DNA of 45,541 nt from an uncultured Clostridia bacterium (GCA_934438075.1 CAKSBF010000017.1:1-45541); one strand, 5' to 3'; positions 1 through 9,126 are shown, numbered from the stretch's first letter. Made by a program: numbers and translations. Notes: generated from the letters alone by a model not told the origin.

Positions 1-59
1 AGAGGATAGCCTGCAAAATCGGCGCCGACGAGAAGCTGCTTATTTTTAATTGTTTTCAT
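1..59 (-). CDS. RpiB/LacAB-like sugar-phosphate isomerase, N-terminal fragment
   Basis: Only the first 19 or so codons are in the window; the gene continues past the left edge. The start is the ATG at 59-57 on the minus strand, preceded by an AAAGGAA ribosome binding site at a suitable distance. The visible N-terminus contains VGADFAGYPL, which resembles the first strand and loop of ribose-5-phosphate isomerase B and the LacA/LacB family (typical form xGSDHAGxxLK). Members of that family interconvert aldose and ketose phosphates in the cytoplasm. The motif is short, so family assignment is tentative. It is divergent from the toxin gene at 396. Confidence 0.5.
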   Translation of the reverse strand, partial: MKTIKNKQLLVGADFAGYP

Positions 60-224
60 AATATCAATTCCTTTCTTTATTATTATAATTTTGTTTATTG
101 TAGCAACTGCTTTTTGAAGAACAAGAAATATACCTGCTAATTTCTATTATAAGGCAGTTTTTAGGAAAGACAAGAGACAAAAGGTTTGATTTATAGGACA
201 AAAATCAAACTATATATTTTTTAC

Positions 225-253
225 TTGATTTTTATTAATAAGTATGATATAAT
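225..253 (+). promoter_or_regulatory. Promoter for the MuF toxin operon
   Basis: TTGATT at 225-230 and TATAAT at 248-253, separated by 17 bases. TGA directly before the -10 box makes it an extended -10 promoter. It points at the toxin gene at 396, giving a leader of about 135 bases. Confidence 0.7.
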
Positions 254-277
254 AAACAGAACATTTGTTCTGTTTAT
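252..277. promoter_or_regulatory. Candidate LexA (SOS) operator, perfect 12+12 palindrome
   Basis: Two perfect 12-base arms (252-263 and 266-277) flank a TT centre. The core GAACATTTGTTC (258-269 plus the final C at 270 by arm) has the GAAC-N4-GTTC form of the LexA/DinR box of Bacillus and clostridia. It begins inside the -10 box and covers the expected transcription start, so a bound repressor would block transcription. That LexA is the repressor is inferred from the motif only. Confidence 0.6.
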
Positions 278-395
278 GTGAGGCGTTCGTTAATTTAACT
301 GTAAAAGTATATGCGGCTGGCGCAGTGATTTATTATGTACAGAAATTGCGGAGCGGGGGATTGAGAGAGAATAACTTTGAGAAAGGGGAAATGGT

Positions 396-2072
396 ATGAA
401 TGATGGGTTTGTACGGTGCAACTGGGAGGAATTTACGAATCGGCTGTTGGGAGGCATTGGCGCAGCTTATGGATTTTGTTCCTCAGGATTGCAAAAGGAC
501 AAACTGCATTTGGAGCAGCTGGTAAAATCACAGGTGAGAGAGATTGTGCATGAGTTTTACTCCGGACTGCGATTTGGGGCGGAAACGGAAGAAATTCTAG
601 CAGGCTATGGAGAAAGGGCAGAGATTTTAAAGCAGCAACTTTTGGAAAGTTTGAAACGGACAGAAGCAACAACCCAAAAAGAGGTGGAACAGGCGTTGTT
701 GTTAGACAGCGCTTCAGGCAATGCATTGAGCCGCACGGCGGACAATCTGCGAGCGGTTATGGAAAAGCGGGAGGCGGCGTTTGGAATACAACTTCAGTCT
801 TCCGCCGAGCAAATCCTGCGGAATATGATATTATGGGATTACAATGATTTGGGGTGCCACTATTATCGGTTTGTTTCGTTCGGTGAAAATTGTGAAATCT
901 GTCAGGATTTAAACGGAAAAATTTTTAAGATGGGCGAAGGCGATGCCGGTAAAAATCTGGCGCCCATGCATCCAAACTGCGATTGTGCAACTGCGGTTTT
1001 GGATAGTAATGGGGCAGTTGCTTTTGTTGTTTGCAACGCAGAAGAATTGCGGCGTGTATCAAGTAGTTCGCGTGAGCGGAAGCATACGGAGAAAAAGAAA
1101 GTGCAGAAAAATGCTTCTCAATGGTATACCCCCATTTTGCGGATTCCGTCTGACGCACTGCAAATGTTTAGAAACTACATGACTGCGCAAAACAATCGTT
1201 TTTATGAGGCAGACGGCAATCCGCTCAAGCTTCTGGATTGGCTGCTTTTAGGGATTCCGAGTTCTTTTTGGCACGGTATGCAGCAGCGTTCGGAGGCTAT
1301 GCAAGAGAGACCGTCGTTATACAACATCAGCAATTACCTTACAATGGGCTTGCCGGAACCGATAAAAGGAGCGGCACTTCCGGAAGAAAGATTTTCACTG
1401 CAGCATTTGATTGACAGCTTTAATGCCGCAGGAACCGTTTTCGGAGCGTATGGAGCAACCGGTAAGGTAGATTTTGGTGTGTATAAAAAGTCCGGTGCGG
1501 TAAAGTTTAGCGGAAATGAATTTGAGAGCGAGTTAGTTGATACGTTGGCCTTTCATAAAGGCTCGGCAAGACGATATTTAGGAAAGTTTGATGACTTTGG
1601 AAAGGGGTTTAAAAGTTTTGACCAGATGCAGAATGAATATGCAAAGGTTTACGCAAAGCGAGTAAACTCCGATCGGGTATGGTCGTGGAATAATTCCATA
1701 CCTGTCTCCGGACGTTTGACAGACCCTCAAATGAGAAGCATTAAACAATATGCCATTAAAAAGAAATACATTCCGAAAGTGCAGGTGAAAAAAACTGACG
1801 GACTGCGGTATGGGCTGGCAGATTTTAAGGCGGCCGGACTGGTAAGGGAAACGGCATATTTGCCGCAGAAAATGTGGCAATGGTCTAACGGCAGACAGTT
1901 TGACTGGCTGGACAAGCAAAGGGGCGGAACTCTTTTGGGATATACATGGCACCATACAGAAATTCCCGGGAAGATGGAACTGGTCCCGAGTGGGATACAT
2001 CATGTTTACCCTCACAACGGCGGAAGAACTGCCGGTATGTGGGCTCATATTACTAAAAATAAAAAGAAATAA
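396..2072 (+). CDS. MuF-type polymorphic toxin with C-terminal WHH nuclease domain
   Basis: A 558-residue protein without a signal peptide. Residues about 130-200 carry a phage MuF/minor head signature: FVSFGENCEIC at 159-169 and HPNCDC at 192-197, the paired Cys/His pattern of that domain. Residues about 270-355 resemble the linker seen before toxin tips in clostridial polymorphic toxins (FSLQHLIDSF). The last 50 residues carry GYTWHHTE (515-522), MELVP (527-531), a His pair at 535-536 and HNGG at 540-543, the layout of HNH/Endo VII nucleases with a conserved WHH motif. The inferred role is a DNA- or RNA-cutting toxin carried on a phage-head-type delivery domain. It is followed 13 bases later by a SUKH gene, as expected for its immunity partner. 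No other phage gene is nearby. The ATG at 396 has an AAAGGGGAA site. Nuclease class is firm by motif; target is unknown. Confidence 0.82.
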   Translation: MNDGFVRCNWEEFTNRLLGGIGAAYGFCSSGLQKDKLHLEQLVKSQVREIVHEFYSGLRFGAETEEILAGYGERAEILKQQLLESLKRTEATTQKEVEQALLLDSASGNALSRTADNLRAVMEKREAAFGIQLQSSAEQILRNMILWDYNDLGCHYYRFVSFGENCEICQDLNGKIFKMGEGDAGKNLAPMHPNCDCATAVLDSNGAVAFVVCNAEELRRVSSSSRERKHTEKKKVQKNASQWYTPILRIPSDALQMFRNYMTAQNNRFYEADGNPLKLLDWLLLGIPSSFWHGMQQRSEAMQERPSLYNISNYLTMGLPEPIKGAALPEERFSLQHLIDSFNAAGTVFGAYGATGKVDFGVYKKSGAVKFSGNEFESELVDTLAFHKGSARRYLGKFDDFGKGFKSFDQMQNEYAKVYAKRVNSDRVWSWNNSIPVSGRLTDPQMRSIKQYAIKKKYIPKVQVKKTDGLRYGLADFKAAGLVRETAYLPQKMWQWSNGRQFDWLDKQRGGTLLGYTWHHTEIPGKMELVPSGIHHVYPHNGGRTAGMWAHITKNKKK

Positions 2073-2085
2073 AGGAGGAAAAACA

Positions 2086-2613
2086 ATGAACGTTTTAGAA
2101 GGCTACATCGTTAAGCCTTTACCGAATGATGTGTGGCTGAAGGATCGCGAACGTGCGTGGCATGTGGTTTTGCCGCAGTCCTATAAGGATTTTTTGAAAA
2201 AGTACAACGGTCTGTTTCCGAATAGATACCTTAGCTTTTGCGAAGAGTTTTTTGCTCTTGACCGATTTTTAGCATTAATTGACCCTTTTGATTTGGATGA
2301 TTATGGGGGGATTAACTGCTGTGACATTGACGTTACATTATCGCAAATCGGAACACGTCTAATTGAGAATCCAAACGCAAGAGGATGGGAGTTGTTGCCG
2401 ATTGCCGTGGCATTTGCCGGCGATTTTGTTTGTCTGGATTACCGTGTTGATAAAGAAAATCCAAGCGTATGTCTGTGGCTTCATGAGGAATCGGGCGATT
2501 TTGAGCCAACGACAACTTATGTGGCAGACAGCTTTGAAGAGTTTCTGGATATGCTGAATAGAGAAAACCAGGGCGAGTCTGAATACGGCGAGCGTAAACT
2601 TGTTCAGTTTTAA
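2086..2613 (+). CDS. SUKH (SMI1/KNR4) family immunity protein
   Basis: A 175-residue cytoplasmic protein. The chosen start is the ATG at 2086, eight bases after AGGAGG at 2073-2078; longer in-frame starts lie inside the toxin gene and lack such a site. The SUKH pattern is visible: LPQSYKDFLKKYNG near residues 28-41, then ELLPIAVAFAGDFVCLDYR in the middle, then SVCLWLHE, and finally TYVADSFEEFLDML near the C-terminus. SUKH proteins are common immunity proteins that bind and neutralise nuclease toxins, including WHH-type ones. Position directly behind the toxin, with coupled spacing, supports the pairing. The exact SUKH subfamily cannot be fixed by eye. Confidence 0.82.
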   Translation: MNVLEGYIVKPLPNDVWLKDRERAWHVVLPQSYKDFLKKYNGLFPNRYLSFCEEFFALDRFLALIDPFDLDDYGGINCCDIDVTLSQIGTRLIENPNARGWELLPIAVAFAGDFVCLDYRVDKENPSVCLWLHEESGDFEPTTTYVADSFEEFLDMLNRENQGESEYGERKLVQF

Positions 2614-2660
2614 AGGTGGTTTTCGTATCGGGCTTTATCAAAATGTAGATTTTTGATAGA

Positions 2661-2694
2661 CAAAAGGTCTGTTGCTTAGGCAACAGACCTTTTG
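2661..2694. terminator. Bidirectional terminator between toxin operon and nucleotidyltransferase gene
   Basis: A perfect 15-base-pair stem (2661-2675 with 2680-2694) closed by a TTAG loop. The stem starts CAAAA and ends TTTTG, so it yields a U-rich end in either direction, as suits two convergent genes. Confidence 0.85.
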
Positions 2695-2705
2695 TTTGAT
2701 AGCCG

Positions 2706-4907
2706 TTAGTGCAGAAATTTTTCCAAGGCGCCGCAAAAATCGTCAGCGGCTTCCAGAGCATAATCGGCATTTTTACTTTCGGCTATAATATGAATTTTCT
2801 CTTCTTTTTCATCCGGAGCAATATAAATGCGGCTGCTGCCGCTGCGGACAAATACGCCGCCATTGGTTTCGATTTCTGCGGAATCGGAGGTTTCAATGAG
2901 TTGGCGCATGACCTGTCCTTTTTGTGCGGACGGACATTCGATGCTCCTGCTGATCTTATGCATTACCGGCATTAGGCGAAGCACCTCGGAAAGAGTACAG
3001 TTATTAAGATACAGAAATTCACAAATTCGTACTGCGGCACGGATGGCGTCAAAACAAAGAGCATATTGCAAATGGGAGACGGGTGTGTTTTGCGTAAGCA
3101 GCTGCGATTCCAATTCACGGCGGTTTACGCGTATTACACTTCCGCCGAGACTTCGTGCAACAATGTTGACAATTTCTGAAGCCTCTGTGGGAACGTAAAC
3201 TCCGGAACCGTGTACAGCAGAGAGCGTGATAAGAGTAACCAGTCCCCAATATTGGTCATTGCTCAGAGAACGGCCGGTATCATCTGTCAGCCGGCATTGT
3301 CCGTCATCGGAAATTTCTAAGGCAAAATCCAGGTTGTGGCTCTGTGTTAACTCCGGCAAATGAGAAGGTTCGTTGGTAAACAGAAAGACGATACCGAGCA
3401 TGCTGCCAAGTCTTTTCAATGTATCGCGCAGAGCCTGTGAATTGCTGCAGATGCCTACGGTAAAGTTAAGCCTTTTATAATGTGTATAGGAAAGCACATC
3501 TTTCAAATAATAATCGGAAATATCTTTTACATTTACGGGCGCTAAGGTCTCGTCTGGAGGAATTTTTGCAGTCACGCCGCTATCCATGGCATATCTTACA
3601 CTTCTGAGTATTGTTTTTGATGCAGGTGCCGAGTTTGCGCCCAACAGTTCTATCAAAGCTTGTTCCTTTTCAACGGATATGATTAGCGCACCATCTGCGT
3701 GTAAATGCCGTACGGCATATTTTGCTGCGCCGCGTTCGTTAACGCCGCAGAGATTATAGACCTTTGCGCCGGAATAGATCAGACCGGATAACATGGCAAA
3801 TTTTAATCCCATATAATTTGGATAATCCGGAAAGCTTAAAACAATTTTTGAGCCCTTTCCAAGGACGCTTGCAAAAGCAGAAGAAAGACGTACGGCAAAT
3901 TCTGCCGTAATGTCGCTGTGCATAATGCCGCTTATTTTATTATGTGATAATTTTTCGGAGCCCTGTAGGTGAGTTGGTGCGACAGAGCGGCCGGAACAGA
4001 CTACGGTTTGATATAAACGGGCATTTTTTTCTATTTTAGCGTTACTCCATATAATGCAGTCTTTAATGGAAGTACCCTCCGCAATCACAACATTATCGCC
4101 CAGAACACAATAGGGCGAGAGCAGAGCTGAACTGTCAATTTTGCAGTTGCTCCCGAGGAGTATTCCGCTTTCGAGGATTTCCTCATTAATGCCGAGAGAT
4201 ATTTTTCGGTCGAAAATGTCCTTATGGCAGCGCTGGTATGCGGAAATATTTCCAACGTCGCGCCAATACCCCTCCAAATGGCAGGCAAATACTCGTTTGC
4301 CATGGCGAAGAAGCCCGGGGAATACGTCACGGGAAAAATCATAAAAACGATTGCTCGGAATCGCGGAAAAAATAGATTTTTCAAAAATATAGATGCCGGT
4401 ATTTACCATGTCTGTACAAACCTCATCCCAATCCGGTTTTTCCATGAAATGAAGTACACTGCCATCGGATGCTGCGATAACAGAACCAAACTCGGGCGGA
4501 TTTTCGGAAGAATTTACCACTAAAGTTGCATCGGACCGCTTTTGCTGATGAAACTTTAGGGCATCGGACAAGTTGATGTCCGTGATGGCATCACCGCTGA
4601 CAACGAAAAAGGTCTCATCCAAAAATGATTCGGCAAGTTTAACGCTGCCGGCTGTTCCTAAAGGCTCTTTTTCGGTAAAGTAGGTGATGTGCACGCCAAA
4701 ACGGCTGCCGTCGCCGAAATATTCATAAATTGCTTCGGGGCGATAGTGCAAAGTTATGCCAATCTCGGTGATTCCGTATCTTTTCAGCCATTCAATTGTA
4801 TAGGACAGCATGGGCTGATTCATGATAGGGAGCATTGGCTTTGGGATAGTGTTGGTTAGGGGGCGCAGCCGTGTGCCTTCGCCGCCGGCCAGAATGATTG
4901 CTTGCAT
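2706..4907 (-). CDS. Mannose-1-phosphate guanylyltransferase-like / degenerate phosphomannomutase fusion
   Basis: A 733-residue, three-part protein. Residues 1-235 form a sugar-nucleotidyltransferase with the signature LAGGEGTRLRPLT (6-18), the KPMLP lysine motif and a metal-site aspartate in VVSGDAITDI. Residues about 245-320 look like a left-handed beta-helix with hexapeptide-like repeats. Residues about 330-733 resemble phosphomannomutase (GISGIMHSDITAEFAVRL), but the TASHNP phosphoserine loop expected near residue 410 is replaced by ALIISVEKEQ, and the C-terminal phosphate-binding RPSGTEP motif is reduced to VRSGSSRIY. The first half should make an NDP-sugar, probably GDP-mannose or a related sugar, for surface polysaccharides. 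The second half probably cannot act as a mutase. The ATG at 4907 follows AAAGGAAG. It stands alone, divergent from rpoB. Confidence 0.75.
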   Translation of the reverse strand: MQAIILAGGEGTRLRPLTNTIPKPMLPIMNQPMLSYTIEWLKRYGITEIGITLHYRPEAIYEYFGDGSRFGVHITYFTEKEPLGTAGSVKLAESFLDETFFVVSGDAITDINLSDALKFHQQKRSDATLVVNSSENPPEFGSVIAASDGSVLHFMEKPDWDEVCTDMVNTGIYIFEKSIFSAIPSNRFYDFSRDVFPGLLRHGKRVFACHLEGYWRDVGNISAYQRCHKDIFDRKISLGINEEILESGILLGSNCKIDSSALLSPYCVLGDNVVIAEGTSIKDCIIWSNAKIEKNARLYQTVVCSGRSVAPTHLQGSEKLSHNKISGIMHSDITAEFAVRLSSAFASVLGKGSKIVLSFPDYPNYMGLKFAMLSGLIYSGAKVYNLCGVNERGAAKYAVRHLHADGALIISVEKEQALIELLGANSAPASKTILRSVRYAMDSGVTAKIPPDETLAPVNVKDISDYYLKDVLSYTHYKRLNFTVGICSNSQALRDTLKRLGSMLGIVFLFTNEPSHLPELTQSHNLDFALEISDDGQCRLTDDTGRSLSNDQYWGLVTLITLSAVHGSGVYVPTEASEIVNIVARSLGGSVIRVNRRELESQLLTQNTPVSHLQYALCFDAIRAAVRICEFLYLNNCTLSEVLRLMPVMHKISRSIECPSAQKGQVMRQLIETSDSAEIETNGGVFVRSGSSRIYIAPDEKEEKIHIIAESKNADYALEAADDFCGALEKFLH

Positions 4908-5373
4908 AAATGTCTTCCTTTCATATGTGAGTAAGTTTGTAATAATGCATATGGTCTTTGGTTAGTATGGATAAATTTAGAAATTTTATGCAAATAAACG
5001 GGTAAATGATAATTTAGTGTCCTGTTCCGGTTTGTGGACAGCACCATATAATTTTTATATGTAGAAAGATTTACCATATTTTATGGCGTAACAGCCGGCT
5101 AAATTTTATGCAAAATTTTTTAAGAAATGGGCTTGACATCTTGAAATACATATGGTAATATTATAAATTGCATTATATACTCAAAATAGGTGTTTTATGC
5201 GTAAAAATCAAATGCAAATTTTGTGGTATTGACAAGAAAAGTGTTGTTTTTTTGTCTAATGTTTATTAATATTGCTGAAAATGCAACTGCATCTTTCATA
5301 AATTATTTTTTCTTTCGCTTTTACGGCTGCAGGCTGAGAACGGCCATCAAATATTAATGGGGTGATTGAGTTT
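4908..5373. other. Divergent intergenic region and rpoB leader
   Basis: About 465 AT-rich bases between the minus-strand nucleotidyltransferase gene and rpoB. A strong plus-strand promoter lies at 5133-5161, giving an rpoB leader of about 205 bases. A weaker TTGACA occurs at 5229-5234 without a well-spaced -10 box. A 14-base direct repeat beginning AAATTTTATG lies at 4981-4994 and 5101-5114. No rplJ/rplL or L10-type leader structure was recognised, and no RNA gene. Confidence 0.55.
5133..5161 (+). promoter_or_regulatory. Main rpoB promoter
   Basis: Perfect TTGACA at 5133-5138, 17-base spacer, TAATAT at 5156-5161. This is the best sigma-A type match upstream of rpoB and presumably drives the rpoBC-str operon. 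Confidence 0.75.
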
Positions 5374-8300
5374 ATGGTACATCCAATTCAATTGGGTAAA
5401 AATGTAAGAATGAGCTACGCCAAGATTGAAGAAGTCGTGGACATGCCGAATCTTATTGAGGTACAGAAAAACTCGTATAACTGGTTTTTGGAAGAGGGAT
5501 TGAAGGAAGTTTTCCGCGACATTTCTCCGATTACCGACTATACGGGCAATCTTGTTCTCGAATTTATTGACTACAGACTGGAGGACAAGGTAAAGTATTC
5601 TGTTGAAGAATGTAAGGAGCGGGATACAAATTATGCGTCACCTCTGAAGGCAAGGGTTCGTCTGATAAACAAGGAAACCGGTGAGGTAAAGGAGCAGGAA
5701 ATCTTTATGGGAGATTTTCCGCTGATGACCGAACAGGGAACATTTATCATCAATGGAGCCGAGCGTGTCATTGTCAGTCAGTTGGTTCGTTCGCCGGGTG
5801 TGTATTATGCAATGACGCATGATAAAACCGGTAAGGAGTTATTCAGCTCTACGGTTATTCCGTACCGCGGCGCCTGGCTGGAATATGAAAACGATGTAAA
5901 TGATGTTCTTTCAGTACGTATAGACCGTACCAGAAAACTGCCGATTACGGTGTTTATCCGTGCGTTGGGTGTAGAACGCGACGATGAGATTATTGAGTTG
6001 TTCGGAGAGACGGAGCCGCTGCTGATCACCTTGGAAAAGAGTGCGGCAATTCAGACGCAGGACGAGGCGCTGATTGAAATTTATAAGAAACTGCGTCCGG
6101 GCGAACCGCCTACAGTAGACAGTGCAAAAACCTTGCTGATGGGTCTTTTGTTTGATCCGAAACGCTATGACCTGGCAAAAGTGGGACGCTATAAATATAA
6201 TCAAAAGCTGGCGCTTGCTCCGCGTATTACCGGTTTTGTTACCGTAAATGCCATTGCTGACCCGAGAACGGGCGAGGTGATAGCCAAAGCAGGTACTTAC
6301 TTGACTCTTGAACTGGCAGAGCAAATTGGCCGTGCCGGCGTAAACGAAGTCTTTGTCGATGCAAATGGAAAAACGATCAAGGTATTTTCTAATAATATGG
6401 TCGACATTAAGGAATTTATTGATTTTGATATTTCTGATTTAGAGATTTCTGAAAAAGTTAAGTTTGATGTTTTGATGGAGATTTTGGATGAAACCGATGA
6501 TGAGGAAGAAATTAAAGATCAACTGAAACGCCGTATGGATGAATTGATTCCGAAACATATCGTGAAGGAAGACATTATGGCATCCATTAACTATCAAATA
6601 GGCTTGATGTACGGCGTGGGCACAACGGACGATATTGACCATCTGGGGAACCGTCGTTTGCGCTGTGTGGGTGAGCTCTTGCAGAATCAGTTCCGTATCG
6701 GCCTGTCGCGTATGGAACGTGTGGTTCGTGAGCGTATGACCATTCAGGATTTAGATATTGTAACACCGCAGGCTTTGATTAATATCCGCCCGGTGGTTGC
6801 AACGATTAAAGAATTTTTTGGTTCTTCTCAGTTGTCTCAGTTCATGGATCAGCTGAACCCGTTGTCGGAGCTGACGCATAAAAGAAGACTGTCCGCTCTC
6901 GGACCGGGCGGCTTGTCCCGTGACCGTGCGGGATTTGAGGTTCGTGACGTTCACCATTCGCACTATTCGAGAATGTGTCCGATTGAGTCTCCTGAAGGAC
7001 CAAACATAGGTCTGATTTCTTCTTTGGCAACTTATGCGCGCATCAGTGAGCATGGTTTTATCGAGGCGCCGTATCGACGTGTAGATAAAGCAACAGGCAT
7101 TGTTACAGATGAGATTGAATATATGACGGCAGATCGTGAGGATGAGTTCGTTGTTGCGCAGGCAAACGAGCCGTTGGATGAAAATGGCCGGTTTATTCAT
7201 AAAAAGGTTAAAGTTCGTTACAGAGATGAAATTTTGGAGGTTGAAACCTCTAAGGTTGATTATATGGACGTTTCGCCGAAACAGGTTGTTTCGGTTGCGA
7301 CGGCAATGATTCCTTTCCTTGAAAACGATGACGCAAACCGTGCGCTGATGGGATCAAACATGCAGAGACAGGCCGTTCCACTGCTGTGCCCTGATTCGCC
7401 GATTATCGGCACAGGCATGGAATATAAAGCAGCAAAGGATTCCGGCGTTGTTGTTTTGGCGAAGGAAGATGGTATCGTAAGCAAGGTCAGTGCAGATGAG
7501 ATTGTCATTAAGGCAACGGATGGATCAATCCATACTTATAAATTGATTAAATTTACCCGTTCCAACCAGGGAACTTGTATCAATCAGCGCCCGATTGTAA
7601 AAGAGGGCGAGGTTGTGAAAAAGGGCGATATTATTGCGGATGGCCCTTCTACTGATAAGGGCGAGATCGCCTTGGGAAGAAATATTCTGATCGGCTTTAT
7701 GACGTGGGAAGGTTATAACTACGAGGATGCTATGCTGATCAGTGAAAAACTGGTTCGTGATGATGTTTTAACATCTATTCATATAGAAGAATATGAGTGT
7801 GAAGCCCGCGATACAAAGCTGGGCTCAGAGGAAATTACCCGTGATATTCCGAATGTCGGCGAGGATGCGCTGAAAGATTTGGATGAGCGCGGTATTATCC
7901 GCGTCGGCGCAGAGGTGCGTTCGGGAGATATTCTGGTAGGTAAAGTTACTCCGAAGGGAGAGACTGAGCTGACGGCTGAAGAACGTCTGTTGCGTGCCAT
8001 ATTCGGCGAGAAGGCACGTGAGGTGCGCGACACTTCGCTTCGTGTTCCGCATGGAGAATATGGTATTATTGTTGACGTCATCGTGTTTGACAGGGAAAAA
8101 GGCGATGAGCTGCCACCGGGTGTGAACAGACTGGTGCGTTGCTATATCGCTCAGAAGAGAAAGATTTCCGTCGGAGACAAAATGGCAGGTCGCCACGGAA
8201 ACAAGGGTGTTATTTCGCGTATTCTGCCTGAAGAGGATATGCCGTTCCTGCCGGATGGAACTCCGCTTGAGATTGTGCTAAACCCATTGGGCGTGCCGTC

Positions 8301-9126
8301 GCGTATGAATATCGGACAGGTACTTGAGGTTCATTTGGGTCGCGCGGCTCGCGAGCTTGGATGGAAGGTGGCAACGCCGGTATTTGACGGTGCGAACGAG
8401 GAAAACATCATGGACGCGCTGGAGCAGGCGGGGCTTGACCGCGACGGTAAAACTGTTTTGTATGACGGACGAACCGGAGAGCCGTTTGATAACCGTGTAA
8501 CGGTCGGTATCATGTATATTCTGAAACTGGCGCACTTGGTTGACGATAAAATTCATGCTCGTTCCACAGGACCGTATTCGCTGGTTACACAGCAGCCTTT
8601 GGGCGGTAAAGCGCAGTTCGGCGGTCAGAGATTCGGAGAGATGGAAGTTTGGGCGCTGGAAGCATATGGCGCAGCTTATACTTTGCAGGAAATTTTGACT
8701 GTAAAATCGGATGATATTGTCGGTCGTGTGAAAACCTATGAGTCCATTGTAAAAGGCGAAAGCGTTCCGAAACCGGGTATTCCGGAATCCTTTAAAGTAT
8801 TAATTAAGGAATTGCAGAGCTTGTGCCTGGATATGCGTGTCCTTGACGAGAACATGGAGGAAGTTACGCTGCGTGATTCCTCTGAAGAGGAGGACGCTAA
8901 CATGGCAATGGCGATGCGCGAAGAAGTTGCTTTGCTGGATCTTGCGTTGGATGATGAGGATGATTCAGAGGATGTCGGCGATGACTCTGATTTGGATATT
9001 GACAGCGATTTGGATATAGAAGACAGTGAGGAGGATTCCGAAGAGCCCGAGGATGAGGATTCGGATGAATTTGATGAAGATTTGGGTGAAGAGGAAGACT
9101 TTATAGACGATTTGGATTTATTATAA
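5374..9126 (+). CDS. rpoB: DNA-directed RNA polymerase subunit beta
   Basis: A 1250-residue beta subunit, the half of the RNA polymerase active centre that binds rifampicin. The ATG at 5374 is chosen over the GTG at 5362 because GGGGTGA lies seven or eight bases upstream of it and MVHPIQLGKN matches clostridial N-termini. The rifampicin region is recognisable (SSQLSQFMDQLNPLSE, then THKRRLSALGPGG). The residues equivalent to E. coli D516, H526 and S531 are the sensitive forms, while position 518 is Leu rather than Asn. GDKMAGRHGNKG, the conserved lysine region, is present. The last 65 or so residues form an extremely acidic Asp/Glu/Ser tail. It is followed 45 bases later by rpoC. rplJ and rplL, the usual upstream neighbours, are absent. 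Confidence 0.98.
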   Translation: MVHPIQLGKNVRMSYAKIEEVVDMPNLIEVQKNSYNWFLEEGLKEVFRDISPITDYTGNLVLEFIDYRLEDKVKYSVEECKERDTNYASPLKARVRLINKETGEVKEQEIFMGDFPLMTEQGTFIINGAERVIVSQLVRSPGVYYAMTHDKTGKELFSSTVIPYRGAWLEYENDVNDVLSVRIDRTRKLPITVFIRALGVERDDEIIELFGETEPLLITLEKSAAIQTQDEALIEIYKKLRPGEPPTVDSAKTLLMGLLFDPKRYDLAKVGRYKYNQKLALAPRITGFVTVNAIADPRTGEVIAKAGTYLTLELAEQIGRAGVNEVFVDANGKTIKVFSNNMVDIKEFIDFDISDLEISEKVKFDVLMEILDETDDEEEIKDQLKRRMDELIPKHIVKEDIMASINYQIGLMYGVGTTDDIDHLGNRRLRCVGELLQNQFRIGLSRMERVVRERMTIQDLDIVTPQALINIRPVVATIKEFFGSSQLSQFMDQLNPLSELTHKRRLSALGPGGLSRDRAGFEVRDVHHSHYSRMCPIESPEGPNIGLISSLATYARISEHGFIEAPYRRVDKATGIVTDEIEYMTADREDEFVVAQANEPLDENGRFIHKKVKVRYRDEILEVETSKVDYMDVSPKQVVSVATAMIPFLENDDANRALMGSNMQRQAVPLLCPDSPIIGTGMEYKAAKDSGVVVLAKEDGIVSKVSADEIVIKATDGSIHTYKLIKFTRSNQGTCINQRPIVKEGEVVKKGDIIADGPSTDKGEIALGRNILIGFMTWEGYNYEDAMLISEKLVRDDVLTSIHIEEYECEARDTKLGSEEITRDIPNVGEDALKDLDERGIIRVGAEVRSGDILVGKVTPKGETELTAEERLLRAIFGEKAREVRDTSLRVPHGEYGIIVDVIVFDREKGDELPPGVNRLVRCYIAQKRKISVGDKMAGRHGNKGVISRILPEEDMPFLPDGTPLEIVLNPLGVPSRMNIGQVLEVHLGRAARELGWKVATPVFDGANEENIMDALEQAGLDRDGKTVLYDGRTGEPFDNRVTVGIMYILKLAHLVDDKIHARSTGPYSLVTQQPLGGKAQFGGQRFGEMEVWALEAYGAAYTLQEILTVKSDDIVGRVKTYESIVKGESVPKPGIPESFKVLIKELQSLCLDMRVLDENMEEVTLRDSSEEEDANMAMAMREEVALLDLALDDEDDSEDVGDDSDLDIDSDLDIEDSEEDSEEPEDEDSDEFDEDLGEEEDFIDDLDLL

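Larger units (their letters stand above)
60..395. other. Divergent intergenic region with toxin leader
   Basis: AT-rich spacer of 336 bases between the minus-strand isomerase fragment and the plus-strand toxin gene. The right half contains a promoter (225-253), a long palindrome over its -10 box (252-277), and a leader of about 130 bases before the start codon at 396. The leader holds no convincing small gene. A clear AAAGGGGAA ribosome binding site lies at 382-390. Confidence 0.6.

Noticed and set aside
5229..5260. Second rpoB promoter with TTGACA at 5229
   Set aside because: No -10 box at 16-18 bases; the nearest AT-rich hexamer is at 20.
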